In this document: in pieces, positions 51,867 to 59,940 of the stretch
How positions within the stretch are numbered: position 1 is the first letter of the stretch
Layout: every line of letters begins with the position of its first letter
Assembly (NCBI RefSeq): GCF_000482545.1
Contig: NZ_KI519455.1
Span: forward strand, 992,001-1,056,000
DNA length: 64,000 nt
Direction: 5' to 3'
DNA from: Arthrobacter sp. 35W
GTDB taxonomy: Bacteria; Actinomycetota; Actinomycetes; Actinomycetales; Micrococcaceae
Position numbers and translations under genes: made by a program
The notes under the pieces: model-generated
The model's input: the letters and a program-made list of their open reading frames with translations, nothing else
Database searches by the model: none
What the model was told of the DNA's origin: nothing

Positions 51867-53349
51867 GGACGGCGGAGGACTCGGCGTCGTCATCGGGGGC
51901 TGGCGGTACGGCACGGCGCGCGGCCGGCGGCAGCAGCACCACGTCGTCGGCGAATTCCAGCACACCGCCCTGCGGATCGTCCGCACCGGCCCGGCGCACC
52001 ACGTCAAAGCCCGGGTCCAGCACATCCCTCACCACCAGGCCGACGACGGCGATCGTGGCCAGGCCGTAGAGCAGTGCGGCCAGGACAAAGTAGGGCATAT
52101 CGATGGCATGCTGCGCGTTCACACCGCCCAGTTCCCGGCCGAGGAACAGCATCAAGGCGAGGAAGTGCAGCACGGCGGCCACCTGCCACAGCAGCACGGC
52201 CCGCCATTTGGGGTGGGCCAGCGCCAGCAGTGGCAGCAGCCACACGGCCTGCTCCGGGGCGGCGTGCTTGTCGGTCAACGTGTACGCGGCCACCAGCAGG
52301 AAGGCCAGCTGCCCCACGCGCGGCCGGCGTGCGGCACCGAGCGCCAGCCACGCCACCAGCAGCACGCAGATGGCCAGCAGCACGGCCTGCAGGGTATTGG
52401 CCGCGGGCACCTCCAGCCGGGGCAGGCCAAGCTGGGAAGCCACCAGATTCCAGGCGCCGTAGAGCGAGGAGCTGCTGGGCTGGGCATTGACGCCACCGCT
52501 GACATACGCGGTCCAGGCCGGCGCGTTGGATACCAGGATTGTCAGCACCGGCAGCAGCCAGGCGGCGGCGGCCGCCGCCACGGTTTCCAGGCCGCGGACC
52601 AGCCGCCCGGCCCGCAGTGAGAGCAGCACCATCGCCACCACCACCAGCAATGCGTAGGGCGCAAAGCCCGCGGCCAGGCCCAGTACGGCTCCGGCGGCGA
52701 AGGTCCGTTTCCGGGCGAAGAGCAGCAGGCCCACGGCAACCAGCGCACCGGCCCAAAGGTCCCAGCCGGTGAAGGCGGCAAAGAGCAGCAGGGGGCTCGC
52801 GGCCACAATGGCTGCATCCCAGGGGCGGCGGCGCATGCTGCGGGCCAGGGCCACCACGGTGGCCAGCCAGGCCACCGTCAGCAGGGCCGCATTCAGATCA
52901 AAGAAGGCCAGCTGGCGCAGCGCCCCGGTGCCGGCCGGTGCCGTCAGCCACGCAGTGATCCCGGCGATGATGCCTGCCAGCGGTGGGCTGTCGAAGCCGG
53001 CACCGGGGCTGAAGAAGGGGAAGAACACCGACAGATTGTGCTCAACAAAGGAGTTGGGGATGCCCGACCAGCAGGTGGTGGAGTATTGGTCCGGCGTGGT
53101 CCAGCCCGCCTCGCGGCAGTGGAATTTGAAGAGCAGCGCCACAAAGGCGGAGGCCACCACCATAGCCACCAGAACACGTTCCACGGTGAAGAACCCCGGG
53201 TCCACGATGCCCGGCGCCGTCCGCCGGCCCAGCGGACCGCCGACCGCCTCCGTCACTTTCGACAACAGCGAATCGCTGCGGGAGGGGACAACGATGCGGG
53301 CTCGTTTTACGGGTGCCTGGCGGTGGGAATCCTGCATGGCTTTGAGCAT
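51859..53349 (-). CDS. Multi-pass membrane protein, GT87/mannosyltransferase-like (GT-C fold)
   Basis: Integral membrane protein of about 496 residues with ten or more hydrophobic segments from about residue 55 on. The first loop, HCREAGWTTPDQYSTTCWSG, is followed by GAGFDSPPLAGIIAG. In GT-C polyprenol-dependent glycosyltransferases the first extracytoplasmic loop carries the acidic catalytic residue; Asp and Glu are present here. The resemblance to actinobacterial DUF2029/GT87 proteins is by topology and loop pattern only. The start at 53349 is uncertain; ATG 53337 is close by. It overlaps the FAD gene by 8 bp. Confidence 0.78.
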   Translation of the reverse strand: MLKAMQDSHRQAPVKRARIVVPSRSDSLLSKVTEAVGGPLGRRTAPGIVDPGFFTVERVLVAMVVASAFVALLFKFHCREAGWTTPDQYSTTCWSGIPNSFVEHNLSVFFPFFSPGAGFDSPPLAGIIAGITAWLTAPAGTGALRQLAFFDLNAALLTVAWLATVVALARSMRRRPWDAAIVAASPLLLFAAFTGWDLWAGALVAVGLLLFARKRTFAAGAVLGLAAGFAPYALLVVVAMVLLSLRAGRLVRGLETVAAAAAAWLLPVLTILVSNAPAWTAYVSGGVNAQPSSSSLYGAWNLVASQLGLPRLEVPAANTLQAVLLAICVLLVAWLALGAARRPRVGQLAFLLVAAYTLTDKHAAPEQAVWLLPLLALAHPKWRAVLLWQVAAVLHFLALMLFLGRELGGVNAQHAIDMPYFVLAALLYGLATIAVVGLVVRDVLDPGFDVVRRAGADDPQGGVLEFADDVVLLPPAARRAVPPAPDDDAESSAVHG

Positions 53350-53528
53350 ACCCGCAGGCCGACGGCGGCCAGGTGGGCCGCATGCAACGCGGCAGCCGGT
53401 CAGGCCCGGGAGCCGGATTTCTCCCCAGCATGGCAGGAATTCCCCCCATCCGATGTCACACTTTGATGATTCCACCGTCTTTCCCTGCAGGGCCCCAACG
53501 TGGGGTCTCCGGAAAGAAGGAACCACCC

Positions 53529-53840
53529 ATGCTTAACCTCGTTATCTTTGACTTCCCTTTTGGGGGCCCCTTCGGCGCTGAAATGGCAGCTGCCTTCGCG
53601 CCGCTGGCCGCCGAAATCGACAAGCAGCCCGGCCTCATCTGGAAGGTTTGGACGGAGAAGCGGGGCGAGAACGCCGCCGGTGGCGTCTACCTCTTCGCCG
53701 ACGCTGCTGCCGCCGACGATTTCATCAAACTGCACTCGGCCCGGCTGGAATCCTTGGGCGTCAAGGATGTGGCCATCAACCGCCATGACGTCAACGAACA
53801 GCTCTCTGCGATCACGAACGCTTCGCTGAGCCGGGACTAG
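53529..53840 (+). CDS. YdhR-family putative monooxygenase
   Basis: Small ferredoxin-like dimeric protein of 103 residues of the YdhR/ABM type. The ATG at 53529 follows AAGGAACCACCC. Family hallmarks are FPFGGPFGAEMA at the N-terminus, GLIWKVWTEKRGENAAGGVY in the middle, and the C-terminal DVNEQLSAITNA. It may act on aromatic or quinone-like compounds; the reaction is not established for the family. Its last 29 bp overlap the convergent sigma factor gene. Confidence 0.9.
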   Translation: MLNLVIFDFPFGGPFGAEMAAAFAPLAAEIDKQPGLIWKVWTEKRGENAAGGVYLFADAAAADDFIKLHSARLESLGVKDVAINRHDVNEQLSAITNASLSRD

Positions 53841-54363
53841 CATCCTCTCTGCCTTCGAGGAGGCGTTTGCGGGCCCGGGATATCCGCTGCCGTGCAGCGG
53901 CAGCGGATATCTGCAGGCGGTCGGCGATCTCGGGGGCGGTCAGCCGTTCCGCCACACTGAGGACCAGCGGTTCCCGCAGCGTGGCCGGGAGATCTTGGAT
54001 GGCGCGCAATGCGCCGTCGAGGGTCTCCCGGATCTCAACTTCGCGGCGGACGCTGCGGGGATCTTCGAAGCTTTCATCGAGCGGCACCAGCGAGGACCGG
54101 GCCTGCTGGCGGGCGAGGTCGATCGCCGCGTTTCGGGCAATCCTGTCCAGCCAGGCGCACATCTGGCCGGGTTCGGAAGACTGCAAGGTGTCGATGGAAC
54201 GCCAGGCCCGCAGCAAGGCCGTTTGGGCCACATCCTGGGCGTCGTCCGGTGCCACGCCAAGGGAAATGCTTCGACGGCGAAGCCTGTCGGGTTGGCCGGA
54301 AATCATGGCGACAAGCGACGATCGAGAATCCCGGCCGCCATTGGCGGTTTCATCGAAACCCAT
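53812..54363 (-). CDS. ECF RNA polymerase sigma factor (SigE/SigM-like)
   Basis: Extracytoplasmic-function sigma factor of 183 residues. Region 2 contains GVAPDDAQDVAQTALLRAWRSI. Region 4 contains LPATLREPLVLSVAERLTAPEIADRLQISAAAARQRISRARKRL. The start is taken at ATG 54363 (MGFDETANGG). No anti-sigma gene lies on either side. Upstream on the same strand are an intrinsic terminator and very small ORFs with strong ribosome sites, which may attenuate it. Confidence 0.88.
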   Translation of the reverse strand: MGFDETANGGRDSRSSLVAMISGQPDRLRRRSISLGVAPDDAQDVAQTALLRAWRSIDTLQSSEPGQMCAWLDRIARNAAIDLARQQARSSLVPLDESFEDPRSVRREVEIRETLDGALRAIQDLPATLREPLVLSVAERLTAPEIADRLQISAAAARQRISRARKRLLEGREDASPGSAKRS

Positions 54364-54398
54364 GGGACACCAACCGTCTGGAAATGGGGAAGGGCCAG

Positions 54399-54557
54399 TC
54401 AACAGGCCCCAAGGCAATGGTAGAACAGCCGCGAACTGCCAGTGCCAGGGTTAAAACAAAGCAGCCCACGCGTGTCAGCGTGGGCTGCTTCACAAGTTGG
54501 CCCAGGGCCGCTGTCGCGGCCGGTGGTGGCCGGGGGTGTGGAATGGGTAATGGACAT
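54399..54557 (-). CDS. Possible leader ORF (52 aa) running through a terminator, upstream of sigma gene
   Basis: ATG at 54557 has GGGAGG seven bases upstream. The frame runs 52 codons (MSITHSTPPATTGRDSGPGP...), crosses the terminator at 54461-54488, and ends 35 bases before the sigma start. Composition is rich in Thr, Gly, Pro and Cys and resembles no family I know. If translated, a ribosome in this frame would unfold the terminator. That is a hypothesis; it could equally be a chance frame. Confidence 0.3.
   Translation of the reverse strand: MSITHSTPPATTGRDSGPGPTCEAAHADTRGLLCFNPGTGSSRLFYHCLGAC
54451..54488 (-). terminator. Intrinsic terminator upstream of sigma gene
   Basis: Arms 54461-54471 and 54478-54488 form a perfect 11-bp stem (GCAGCCCACGC) with a 6-base loop. 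On the minus strand it is followed by TTTGTTTTAA. It ends the leftward transcript of the small ORFs or attenuates read-through into the sigma gene. Confidence 0.8.
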
Positions 54558-54594
54558 TCCGGCACCTCCCTTCAGGGAGAAGGCGTTCTGGCAC

Positions 54595-54726
54595 CTAGCG
54601 GATGTTCATGATGGTGAGCGTCAGAATCTCCTTCTGGTGCTGTTCGCGGGATCGTTCGATCCGGTCCTGGTCGACGGGAGCGAAGAAGACCCGCTTGATG
54701 CTGGAGAGCGAGGACAGAGGCTGCAT
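54595..54726 (-). CDS. Small protein of 43 aa, unknown
   Basis: ATG at 54726 is preceded by AAAGGAGGT with 8 bases spacing, close to the ideal ribosome site. The product starts MQPLSSLSSIKRVFFAPVDQ and ends with EILTLTIMNIR. It is amphipathic and mixed-charge, with no membrane helix or signal sequence. It belongs to no family I recognise. It lies 37 bases upstream of the possible leader ORF, on the same strand as the sigma gene. Confidence 0.55.
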   Translation of the reverse strand: MQPLSSLSSIKRVFFAPVDQDRIERSREQHQKEILTLTIMNIR

Positions 54727-55202
54727 GGTTGCCACCTCCTTTCCTTGTGTCGATATGCGGGACAAATGAACAATTGGCGCGTGTTCGTGAATTAGGCGCG
54801 GCAAATAAAGCCCATTTCTTTTGGTGAAAAGGCGGAATTTGGGCATAAAAAAGCGCGAGTGGTTTTATGCCGGGGTTCGAACACCGTACGGAAGGCCTCA
54901 AGGAGTGCAGGTGCCGCCAGAGCAGCACAATGGTGCTGATTCTTGGAGGGCAGGCCAGCAGCCTACAAGGCCGGGCCGAGGGCTACGCTGCGGAGGATTC
55001 CGTTACGAGGCGCGTCGGGCGCGGCCAGAAAAGGCCAGTACAATGCCGAACTCTGCGGTCTGGGTTGTAATCATCATGGCCTCCTTTTCTTCTGGTGCGC
55101 GGACGTCCAGGGCGACTGCCGTGGACCACTAGTAAACCTACCCCATAACTGAAGCAGATGGGAAGGAAGTTGCAAAGATTTGTTTATATTTCTTTATGCG
55201 AT
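54727..55202. other. Long intergenic region with little recognisable content
   Basis: Between the 43-aa ORF and the phosphatase terminator there is only the 23-aa ORF at 55003-55074. The first 130 bases are AT-richer than the surroundings and may carry the promoter of the small ORFs, but I see no convincing -35/-10 pair. A TTCGAAC near 54876 looks like a tRNA T-loop, but the flanking bases do not pair. The stretch 55110-55200 is again AT-rich. Confidence 0.4.
55003..55074 (-). CDS. Very small ORF (23 aa) with strong ribosome site
   Basis: AAAAGGAGG lies 5 bases before ATG 55074 (another ATG directly precedes it). The peptide is MITTQTAEFGIVLAFSGRAR then RAS. Its hydrophobic middle and basic end resemble leader peptides in general, but no specific class. 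It heads the same strand as the 43-aa ORF and the sigma gene. Confidence 0.4.
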   Translation of the reverse strand: MITTQTAEFGIVLAFSGRARRAS

Positions 55203-55205
55203 GGT

Positions 55206-55237
55206 CCCGGGCCGCTTATGCGGTGCTGCGGCCCGGG
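55206..55237 (-). terminator. Terminator-type hairpin after histidine phosphatase gene
   Basis: CCCGGGCCGC (55206-55215) and GCGGCCCGGG (55228-55237) form a 10-bp stem with a 12-base loop, 26 bp after the phosphatase stop. The T-tract is poor, but an AT-rich stretch follows on the minus strand. Confidence 0.6.
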
Positions 55238-55263
55238 CATTCCACGTGGTTAGCGGACGCTCG

Positions 55264-55881
55264 TTAGAGGCCCCAAGCCTCGATGGCGGGCGTCTTCTTG
55301 TCCCAGCCCAGCATGCACACCTTGGCCGTGCCGAGCAGGAAATGCCGGCCCTCGCGGGCATCCAATTCCAGCCAGCGTGCGGCCATCACCCGCAGGAAGT
55401 GGCCGTGGGCCACCAGCAGTGCGTTGCGCACAGTGGTTCCGTCGGGCTGCGGCCCCTGGACGCGGGCGATGATGGAATCCGCGCGGGCCGCCACCTCCTG
55501 AAGCGTTTCGCCGTTGGGCACGCCGTCGTTCCAGATCAGATAGCCCGGATTGTCCCGGCGCACATCGGCGGAGTTGATGCCCTCGTAGTCGCCATAGTTC
55601 CATTCGACGGCGGCGGGCTCCACCAGCGCGTCGGGGAAGCCGGCCAGGGCCGCTGTGGTCCGTGCGCGCTGCAGCGGCGAGGTGAGCACCAGGTCGAAGT
55701 CGACGCCGGCCAGGGCCGGGACCGCCGAGCGTGCCTGCTCCTCGCCCGCGGCCGTCAACGGCAGGTCCGTCAGCCCTGTGTACTGTCCGCTGCGCGACCA
55801 CTCGGTTTCCCCGTGGCGCAGCAGCCACAGCTTGGGCATGATCGGCTCCGGCGTTGTACCCGGCTCTGCGGTGCTGCTCAC
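55264..55881 (-). CDS. Histidine phosphatase family protein (phosphoglycerate-mutase-like)
   Basis: Phosphatase of 205 residues. The GTG start at 55881 follows GGAGCCCATC. The catalytic phospho-His is in LWLLRHGETEWS (about 18-29), the second His is in LLVAHGHFLRV, and the Arg of TSPLQRARTT completes the pocket. A broad-specificity acid phosphatase or a cofactor phosphate phosphatase is more likely than a glycolytic mutase, given its length. It follows the CCA-transferase gene after 84 bp on the same strand. Confidence 0.9.
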   Translation of the reverse strand: MSSTAEPGTTPEPIMPKLWLLRHGETEWSRSGQYTGLTDLPLTAAGEEQARSAVPALAGVDFDLVLTSPLQRARTTAALAGFPDALVEPAAVEWNYGDYEGINSADVRRDNPGYLIWNDGVPNGETLQEVAARADSIIARVQGPQPDGTTVRNALLVAHGHFLRVMAARWLELDAREGRHFLLGTAKVCMLGWDKKTPAIEAWGL

Positions 55882-55965
55882 GATGGGCTCCTTGGTGATC
55901 GGGGTGGCGGCCGGGCGGCTGCCCGGGACCAGCCGTTGGGTGGTCGTTGCTGCCGAAGGGGAAAG

Positions 55966-57429
55966 CTAGTCTGCCGCCGCTGGCTCGACGGCGGGTGCCG
56001 ACTCCGGCTGCTCGGCCCACCACGCTCGAAGCCTACGCTCGGCTTCCTCGGGGCTCAACGGGCCGTGCTCCATCCGCTCCTCGAGCAGGAATTTGTAGGC
56101 CTTGCCCACCACCGGGGACGGGCGCAGGCCCAGCATCGCCATGATCTGCGCGCCGTCCAGGTCCGGGCGGATGGAGGCCAGCTCCTCCTGCTCGGCGAGC
56201 ACTGACACGCGCTGCTCCAGATCGTCATAGGCAAAGGAGAGCCTGTCGGCCTTGCGCTGGTTGCGGGTGGTGACGTCGGAGCGGATCAGTCGGTGCAGGC
56301 GCTCCAGCAGCGGACCGGCGTCGTTCACATAGCGGCGCACCGCCGAGTCGGTCCAGCCGGCGTCTCCATAGCCGTAGAAGCGCATGTGCAGCTCCACCAG
56401 CCGGGCCACGGCCTTGATGGAATCGTTGTCGAAGCGCAGCGCCTTCATGCGCTTGGCCGTCAGCTTGGCACCCACCACATCGTGGTGGCGGAAGCTCACG
56501 GCGCCGCCCGCCTCAAAGCGGCGCGTGGCCGGCTTGCCGATGTCGTGCATCAGCGCGGCGAAGCGCAGCACAAAGTCAGGACCCGGCACGGGGCCGTCCG
56601 GGCCGGTCTCCAGGGAGGCTGCCTGTTCCAGCACCTGCAGCGAGTGCTGGTAGACATCCTTGTGCCGGTGGTGCTCATCCGTTTCCAGCTTTAGGGCCGT
56701 CACCTCGGGCAGCACGATCTCGGCCAGCCCGGTCTCCACCAGAATGTCGATGCCGGCCCGCGGGTGCGCCCCGCAGATGAGCTTGACCAGTTCATCGCGC
56801 ACTCGTTCGGCGGAGATGATGCTGATGCGCTCGGCCATGGCCGTCATGGCCGCGTGGACGTCGGGGTGCACGTCGATGCCCAGCTGGGAGGCAAAGCGGG
56901 CGGCACGCATCATGCGCAGCGGATCGTCAGAGAAGGAGGATTCGGGCGAGGCCGGCGTGCGCAGCAGCCCCGCGGCCAGGTCCTTGGCGCCACCGTAGGG
57001 GTCCACCAGCTCGAGCTGGGGCAGGCGCAGCGCCATGGAGTTGATGGTGAAGTCGCGGCGCTGCAGATCGTCTTCCAACGAGCTGCCGAACGCCACCATG
57101 GGCTTGCGGGAGTCGGCGTCGTAGGCCTCAGCGCGGTAGGTGGTGACCTCGATCATCAGCGGCACCTTGTTGGCGCCGCGCTTGCGGAAGCCGATGGTGC
57201 CGAACGCGCGCCCCACTTCCCAGTGCGAATCCGCCCACTTCTTGGCCACGGCGAGGATCTCATCCGGGGTGGCATTGGTGGTGAAATCCAGGTCCGGCGA
57301 GGTGCGGCCCAGGAACAGGTCGCGGACCGGCCCACCCACCAGGGAAAGTTCGTAGCCGGCGTCGGCAAAGAGCTGGCCCAGTTCAAGAACTGCGGGGTCT
57401 AACGATGAACTATCCAGAACGTCTTCCAT
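55966..57429 (-). CDS. CCA tRNA nucleotidyltransferase
   Basis: Adds CCA to tRNA 3' ends; 487 residues. AAAGGACT precedes ATG 57429. The nucleotidyltransferase head has LVGGPVRDLFLGR and catalytic Asp46 and Asp48 in SPDLDFTT. DFTINSMALRLP and the ATP-selecting DDPLRMMRAARFASQLG follow. An HD domain (about 285-370) has MHDIGKPATRR. The protein matches mycobacterial PcnA in architecture. It diverges from the Nudix gene, as in the conserved origin-side order. Confidence 0.95.
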   Translation of the reverse strand: MEDVLDSSSLDPAVLELGQLFADAGYELSLVGGPVRDLFLGRTSPDLDFTTNATPDEILAVAKKWADSHWEVGRAFGTIGFRKRGANKVPLMIEVTTYRAEAYDADSRKPMVAFGSSLEDDLQRRDFTINSMALRLPQLELVDPYGGAKDLAAGLLRTPASPESSFSDDPLRMMRAARFASQLGIDVHPDVHAAMTAMAERISIISAERVRDELVKLICGAHPRAGIDILVETGLAEIVLPEVTALKLETDEHHRHKDVYQHSLQVLEQAASLETGPDGPVPGPDFVLRFAALMHDIGKPATRRFEAGGAVSFRHHDVVGAKLTAKRMKALRFDNDSIKAVARLVELHMRFYGYGDAGWTDSAVRRYVNDAGPLLERLHRLIRSDVTTRNQRKADRLSFAYDDLEQRVSVLAEQEELASIRPDLDGAQIMAMLGLRPSPVVGKAYKFLLEERMEHGPLSPEEAERRLRAWWAEQPESAPAVEPAAAD

Positions 57430-57571
57430 AGTCCTTTAAGGATGCCAGACTTTTGCGCGCACTCCCCGTGCGGGGGCATGGCCGGGACCCCCTTGGCACC
57501 GCGCCACGGGGCGCGCGGAGGCGGCGTGGATCTGTCATCATCGGTTGCCAAAGGTAGCTAGAGTGGTCTCC

Positions 57572-58111
57572 ATGGTCCACCCAGTACCCAGCGCCCCGAA
57601 GAGGACACCGTTGCCATCGGCAATCGGTGCCCACGTGGCGCCCACGGGTGGTCAGCCTGCCTCCCAGCTGCCCACGGTGGAGGAAATCTCTGCCGGCGGT
57701 GTCGTGGTGGACAAGCACGACGGCGGTCTGCGGGTTGCGATCATCGCCCGCCTGAACCGCGGCGGACGTCTGGAGTGGTGCCTGCCCAAGGGCCACCCCG
57801 AGGGCGTGGAGAACCACCAGCAGGCAGCGGTGCGGGAGATTGAAGAGGAGACGGGCATCCGCGGCGATGTGCTGGCTCCGCTGGGCAGCATCGACTATTG
57901 GTTCACCGTCAGCGGCCACCGCGTGCACAAGACGGTGCACCACTTCCTGCTGCGCGCCACCGGCGGCTACCTGACCATCGAGAACGATCCGGACCACGAG
58001 GCCGTGGATGTGGCCTGGGTTCCGCTGGCCGATCTTGGCCGCCGGCTCTCCTTCCCCAATGAGCGCCGCATCGCGGACCTGGCCCGGGAACTCCTCCCCG
58101 CCGACTTCTGA
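57572..58111 (+). CDS. Nudix hydrolase (MutT4-like)
   Basis: Nucleotide-diphosphate hydrolase of 179 residues from ATG 57572. The complete Nudix box GHPEGVENHQQAAVREIEEE continues with TGI; the Gly, Glu, Arg-Glu and Glu-Glu positions are intact. PKGHPEG preceding the box matches the MutT4 group. A GTG three codons earlier is an alternative start. It is divergent from the CCA-transferase and lies 26 bp before murJ. Confidence 0.92.
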   Translation: MVHPVPSAPKRTPLPSAIGAHVAPTGGQPASQLPTVEEISAGGVVVDKHDGGLRVAIIARLNRGGRLEWCLPKGHPEGVENHQQAAVREIEEETGIRGDVLAPLGSIDYWFTVSGHRVHKTVHHFLLRATGGYLTIENDPDHEAVDVAWVPLADLGRRLSFPNERRIADLARELLPADF

Positions 58112-58137
58112 TCCCGGCCCGCGCCCCAAGTGAGAAG

Positions 58138-59856
58138 ATGGGGACGATGGCTAATCAGACTGATACACGCACGCCCGAAGAGGCTCCACAGGACCATTCG
58201 CCCCAGCGGGCGGCCCGGTCCAGCGCCGTCATGGCCGTGGGCACGCTCGCCTCGCGCATCCTGGGGTTCCTCAAGGGCATCATCCTGGGTGTGGCAGTCG
58301 GCGGCACCGTCGTGGCCAACATCTTCGAGTCCGCCAACCAGGTGCCCAACATCATCTACCTGATGCTGGCCGGCGGCGTCTTCAATGTGGTCCTCATTCC
58401 GCAGATCGTGAAGGCGTCCAAACTGCCGGACCGCGGCGCCGACTACATCTCGCGGCTGCTGACGTTGGCGCTGATAGCCCTGCTGGTGATCACCGCCCTG
58501 GTCACGGCCCTCGCCGGGCCTTTGACCCAGCTGCTGACCCAGGGCTACTCGCCGGGCCAGATGCGGATCGCCATCGCCTTCTCCCTCTTGCTGCTGCCGC
58601 AGATCTTCTTCTACGGCCTCTACGCGCTGCTGGGCCAGATCCTGAACGCGCACAATTCCTTTGCCGCCTATGCCTGGGCGCCGGTGGTCAACAACATCGT
58701 CGCCATCGGCGGCCTGCTGGCGTTCATCGCCGTGAGCGGCACTGCCAAGAACGCCGACATCACCGTCGACAGCTGGACCACCGGACAAACACTGCTGCTG
58801 GCCGGCACCGCCACGCTGGGCATCGTCATCCAGTCATTGGTGCTCATCTGGCCGGTCAAGAAGCTCGGCCTGAAGCTCAAGCCCACCTTCGGCTTCCGCG
58901 GCACCGGGTTGGGTGCCACCGGCAGGATCGCCACCTGGTCCATGGCGACCATGATCGTGGGAAACCTCAGCTTCCTGCTGATTGGCAAGATCGCCACCAT
59001 CGCCACGGGCGCCCAGCCGGACGGGGAAATCACGGCCGCCAACAGCATCCCCGGCTCCTACGCGCTGTCCCGTGCCAGCGAGGTGTACATCATGCCGCAC
59101 TCGGTCATCGCGCTCTCGATTGCCACGGTGATGTTCACCCAAATGGCCCACGCCGCCGCCAGCCACGACACGGCAGGCGTGCGCACCGCTGTCTCCCGCG
59201 CCCTGCGGTCCACCGGTGCCGCCACGGTGTTTGCCGCCGTCGCGCTGCTGGTCCTCGCCGGCCCGTTTGGCATGCTCTTCAGCGGCGGGCAGGAATTTGC
59301 CGGGCGCCAGGTGGCCATCACGCTGGCCATCCTGGCCGTGGGCTCCCCGTTCCTGAGCATCAACTTCATCCTCAACCGGGTGTTCTATGCCGCCGAGAAT
59401 GCCAAGACGCCCTTTGTCATCCAGACCATCATGGTGGTCTTCGGCGTCGTCACGGCCCTGCTTGCCGCGCTTCTTCCGCCGTCGTGGATCATCTACGCGC
59501 TGGCCCTTTGCTACACCGTGGCCGACATCGTGGCAGTGGTCATCAGCCACTACTTCCTCAAGGCAAAGATCGGCGACTACGGCGGCGGCCAGATCCTCAA
59601 GGCCCACATGCGGTTCCTGCTCGCGGCCTTGGTGGCCGGTGTGGCCGGCGACGGGCTCCTGTGGCTGATGGGTGGATTCACCAACGGCGGCTTCCCCTGG
59701 CAGTCCATTGAGAACGCTGCCGTGACCCTTGCCGTGGTGGGCGCCTTCATGGCCGTCGTCTACTTCGTGATGCTGAAGCTGCTGCGCGTGCAGGAGCTCA
59801 ATGAACTGCTCAACCCAATTTTGGGCAGGCTCCGCGGCCGGGCACCGGGCCGCTAA
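58138..59856 (+). CDS. murJ: Lipid II flippase MurJ (MviN)
   Basis: Moves lipid II across the membrane for peptidoglycan synthesis. 572 residues with about 14 membrane segments; the N-terminus includes SSAVMAVGTLASRILGFLKG, the conserved first helix. It ends shortly after the last helix, LKLLRVQELNELLNPILG. In mycobacteria MviN continues into a pseudokinase and an extracellular domain; here those parts are in the next gene. A second ATG three codons in (MANQTD) is equally possible. Confidence 0.94.
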   Translation: MGTMANQTDTRTPEEAPQDHSPQRAARSSAVMAVGTLASRILGFLKGIILGVAVGGTVVANIFESANQVPNIIYLMLAGGVFNVVLIPQIVKASKLPDRGADYISRLLTLALIALLVITALVTALAGPLTQLLTQGYSPGQMRIAIAFSLLLLPQIFFYGLYALLGQILNAHNSFAAYAWAPVVNNIVAIGGLLAFIAVSGTAKNADITVDSWTTGQTLLLAGTATLGIVIQSLVLIWPVKKLGLKLKPTFGFRGTGLGATGRIATWSMATMIVGNLSFLLIGKIATIATGAQPDGEITAANSIPGSYALSRASEVYIMPHSVIALSIATVMFTQMAHAAASHDTAGVRTAVSRALRSTGAATVFAAVALLVLAGPFGMLFSGGQEFAGRQVAITLAILAVGSPFLSINFILNRVFYAAENAKTPFVIQTIMVVFGVVTALLAALLPPSWIIYALALCYTVADIVAVVISHYFLKAKIGDYGGGQILKAHMRFLLAALVAGVAGDGLLWLMGGFTNGGFPWQSIENAAVTLAVVGAFMAVVYFVMLKLLRVQELNELLNPILGRLRGRAPGR

Positions 59857-59940
59857 ACTCCTGTTCGCGTAAGATCAGAAACGAATACGGCTTGTGCGGG
59901 CTTCACCTCACAAGCTTTGGGGCAGTATGAGGAGGAACCG

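Noticed and set aside
54868-54895. tRNA-like T-loop GGTTCGAAC
   Set aside because: The five bases on either side do not pair and no acceptor, D or anticodon arms could be folded on either strand.
57410-58129. Minus-strand open frame opposite the Nudix gene
   Set aside because: No family features. The plus strand holds a complete Nudix box.
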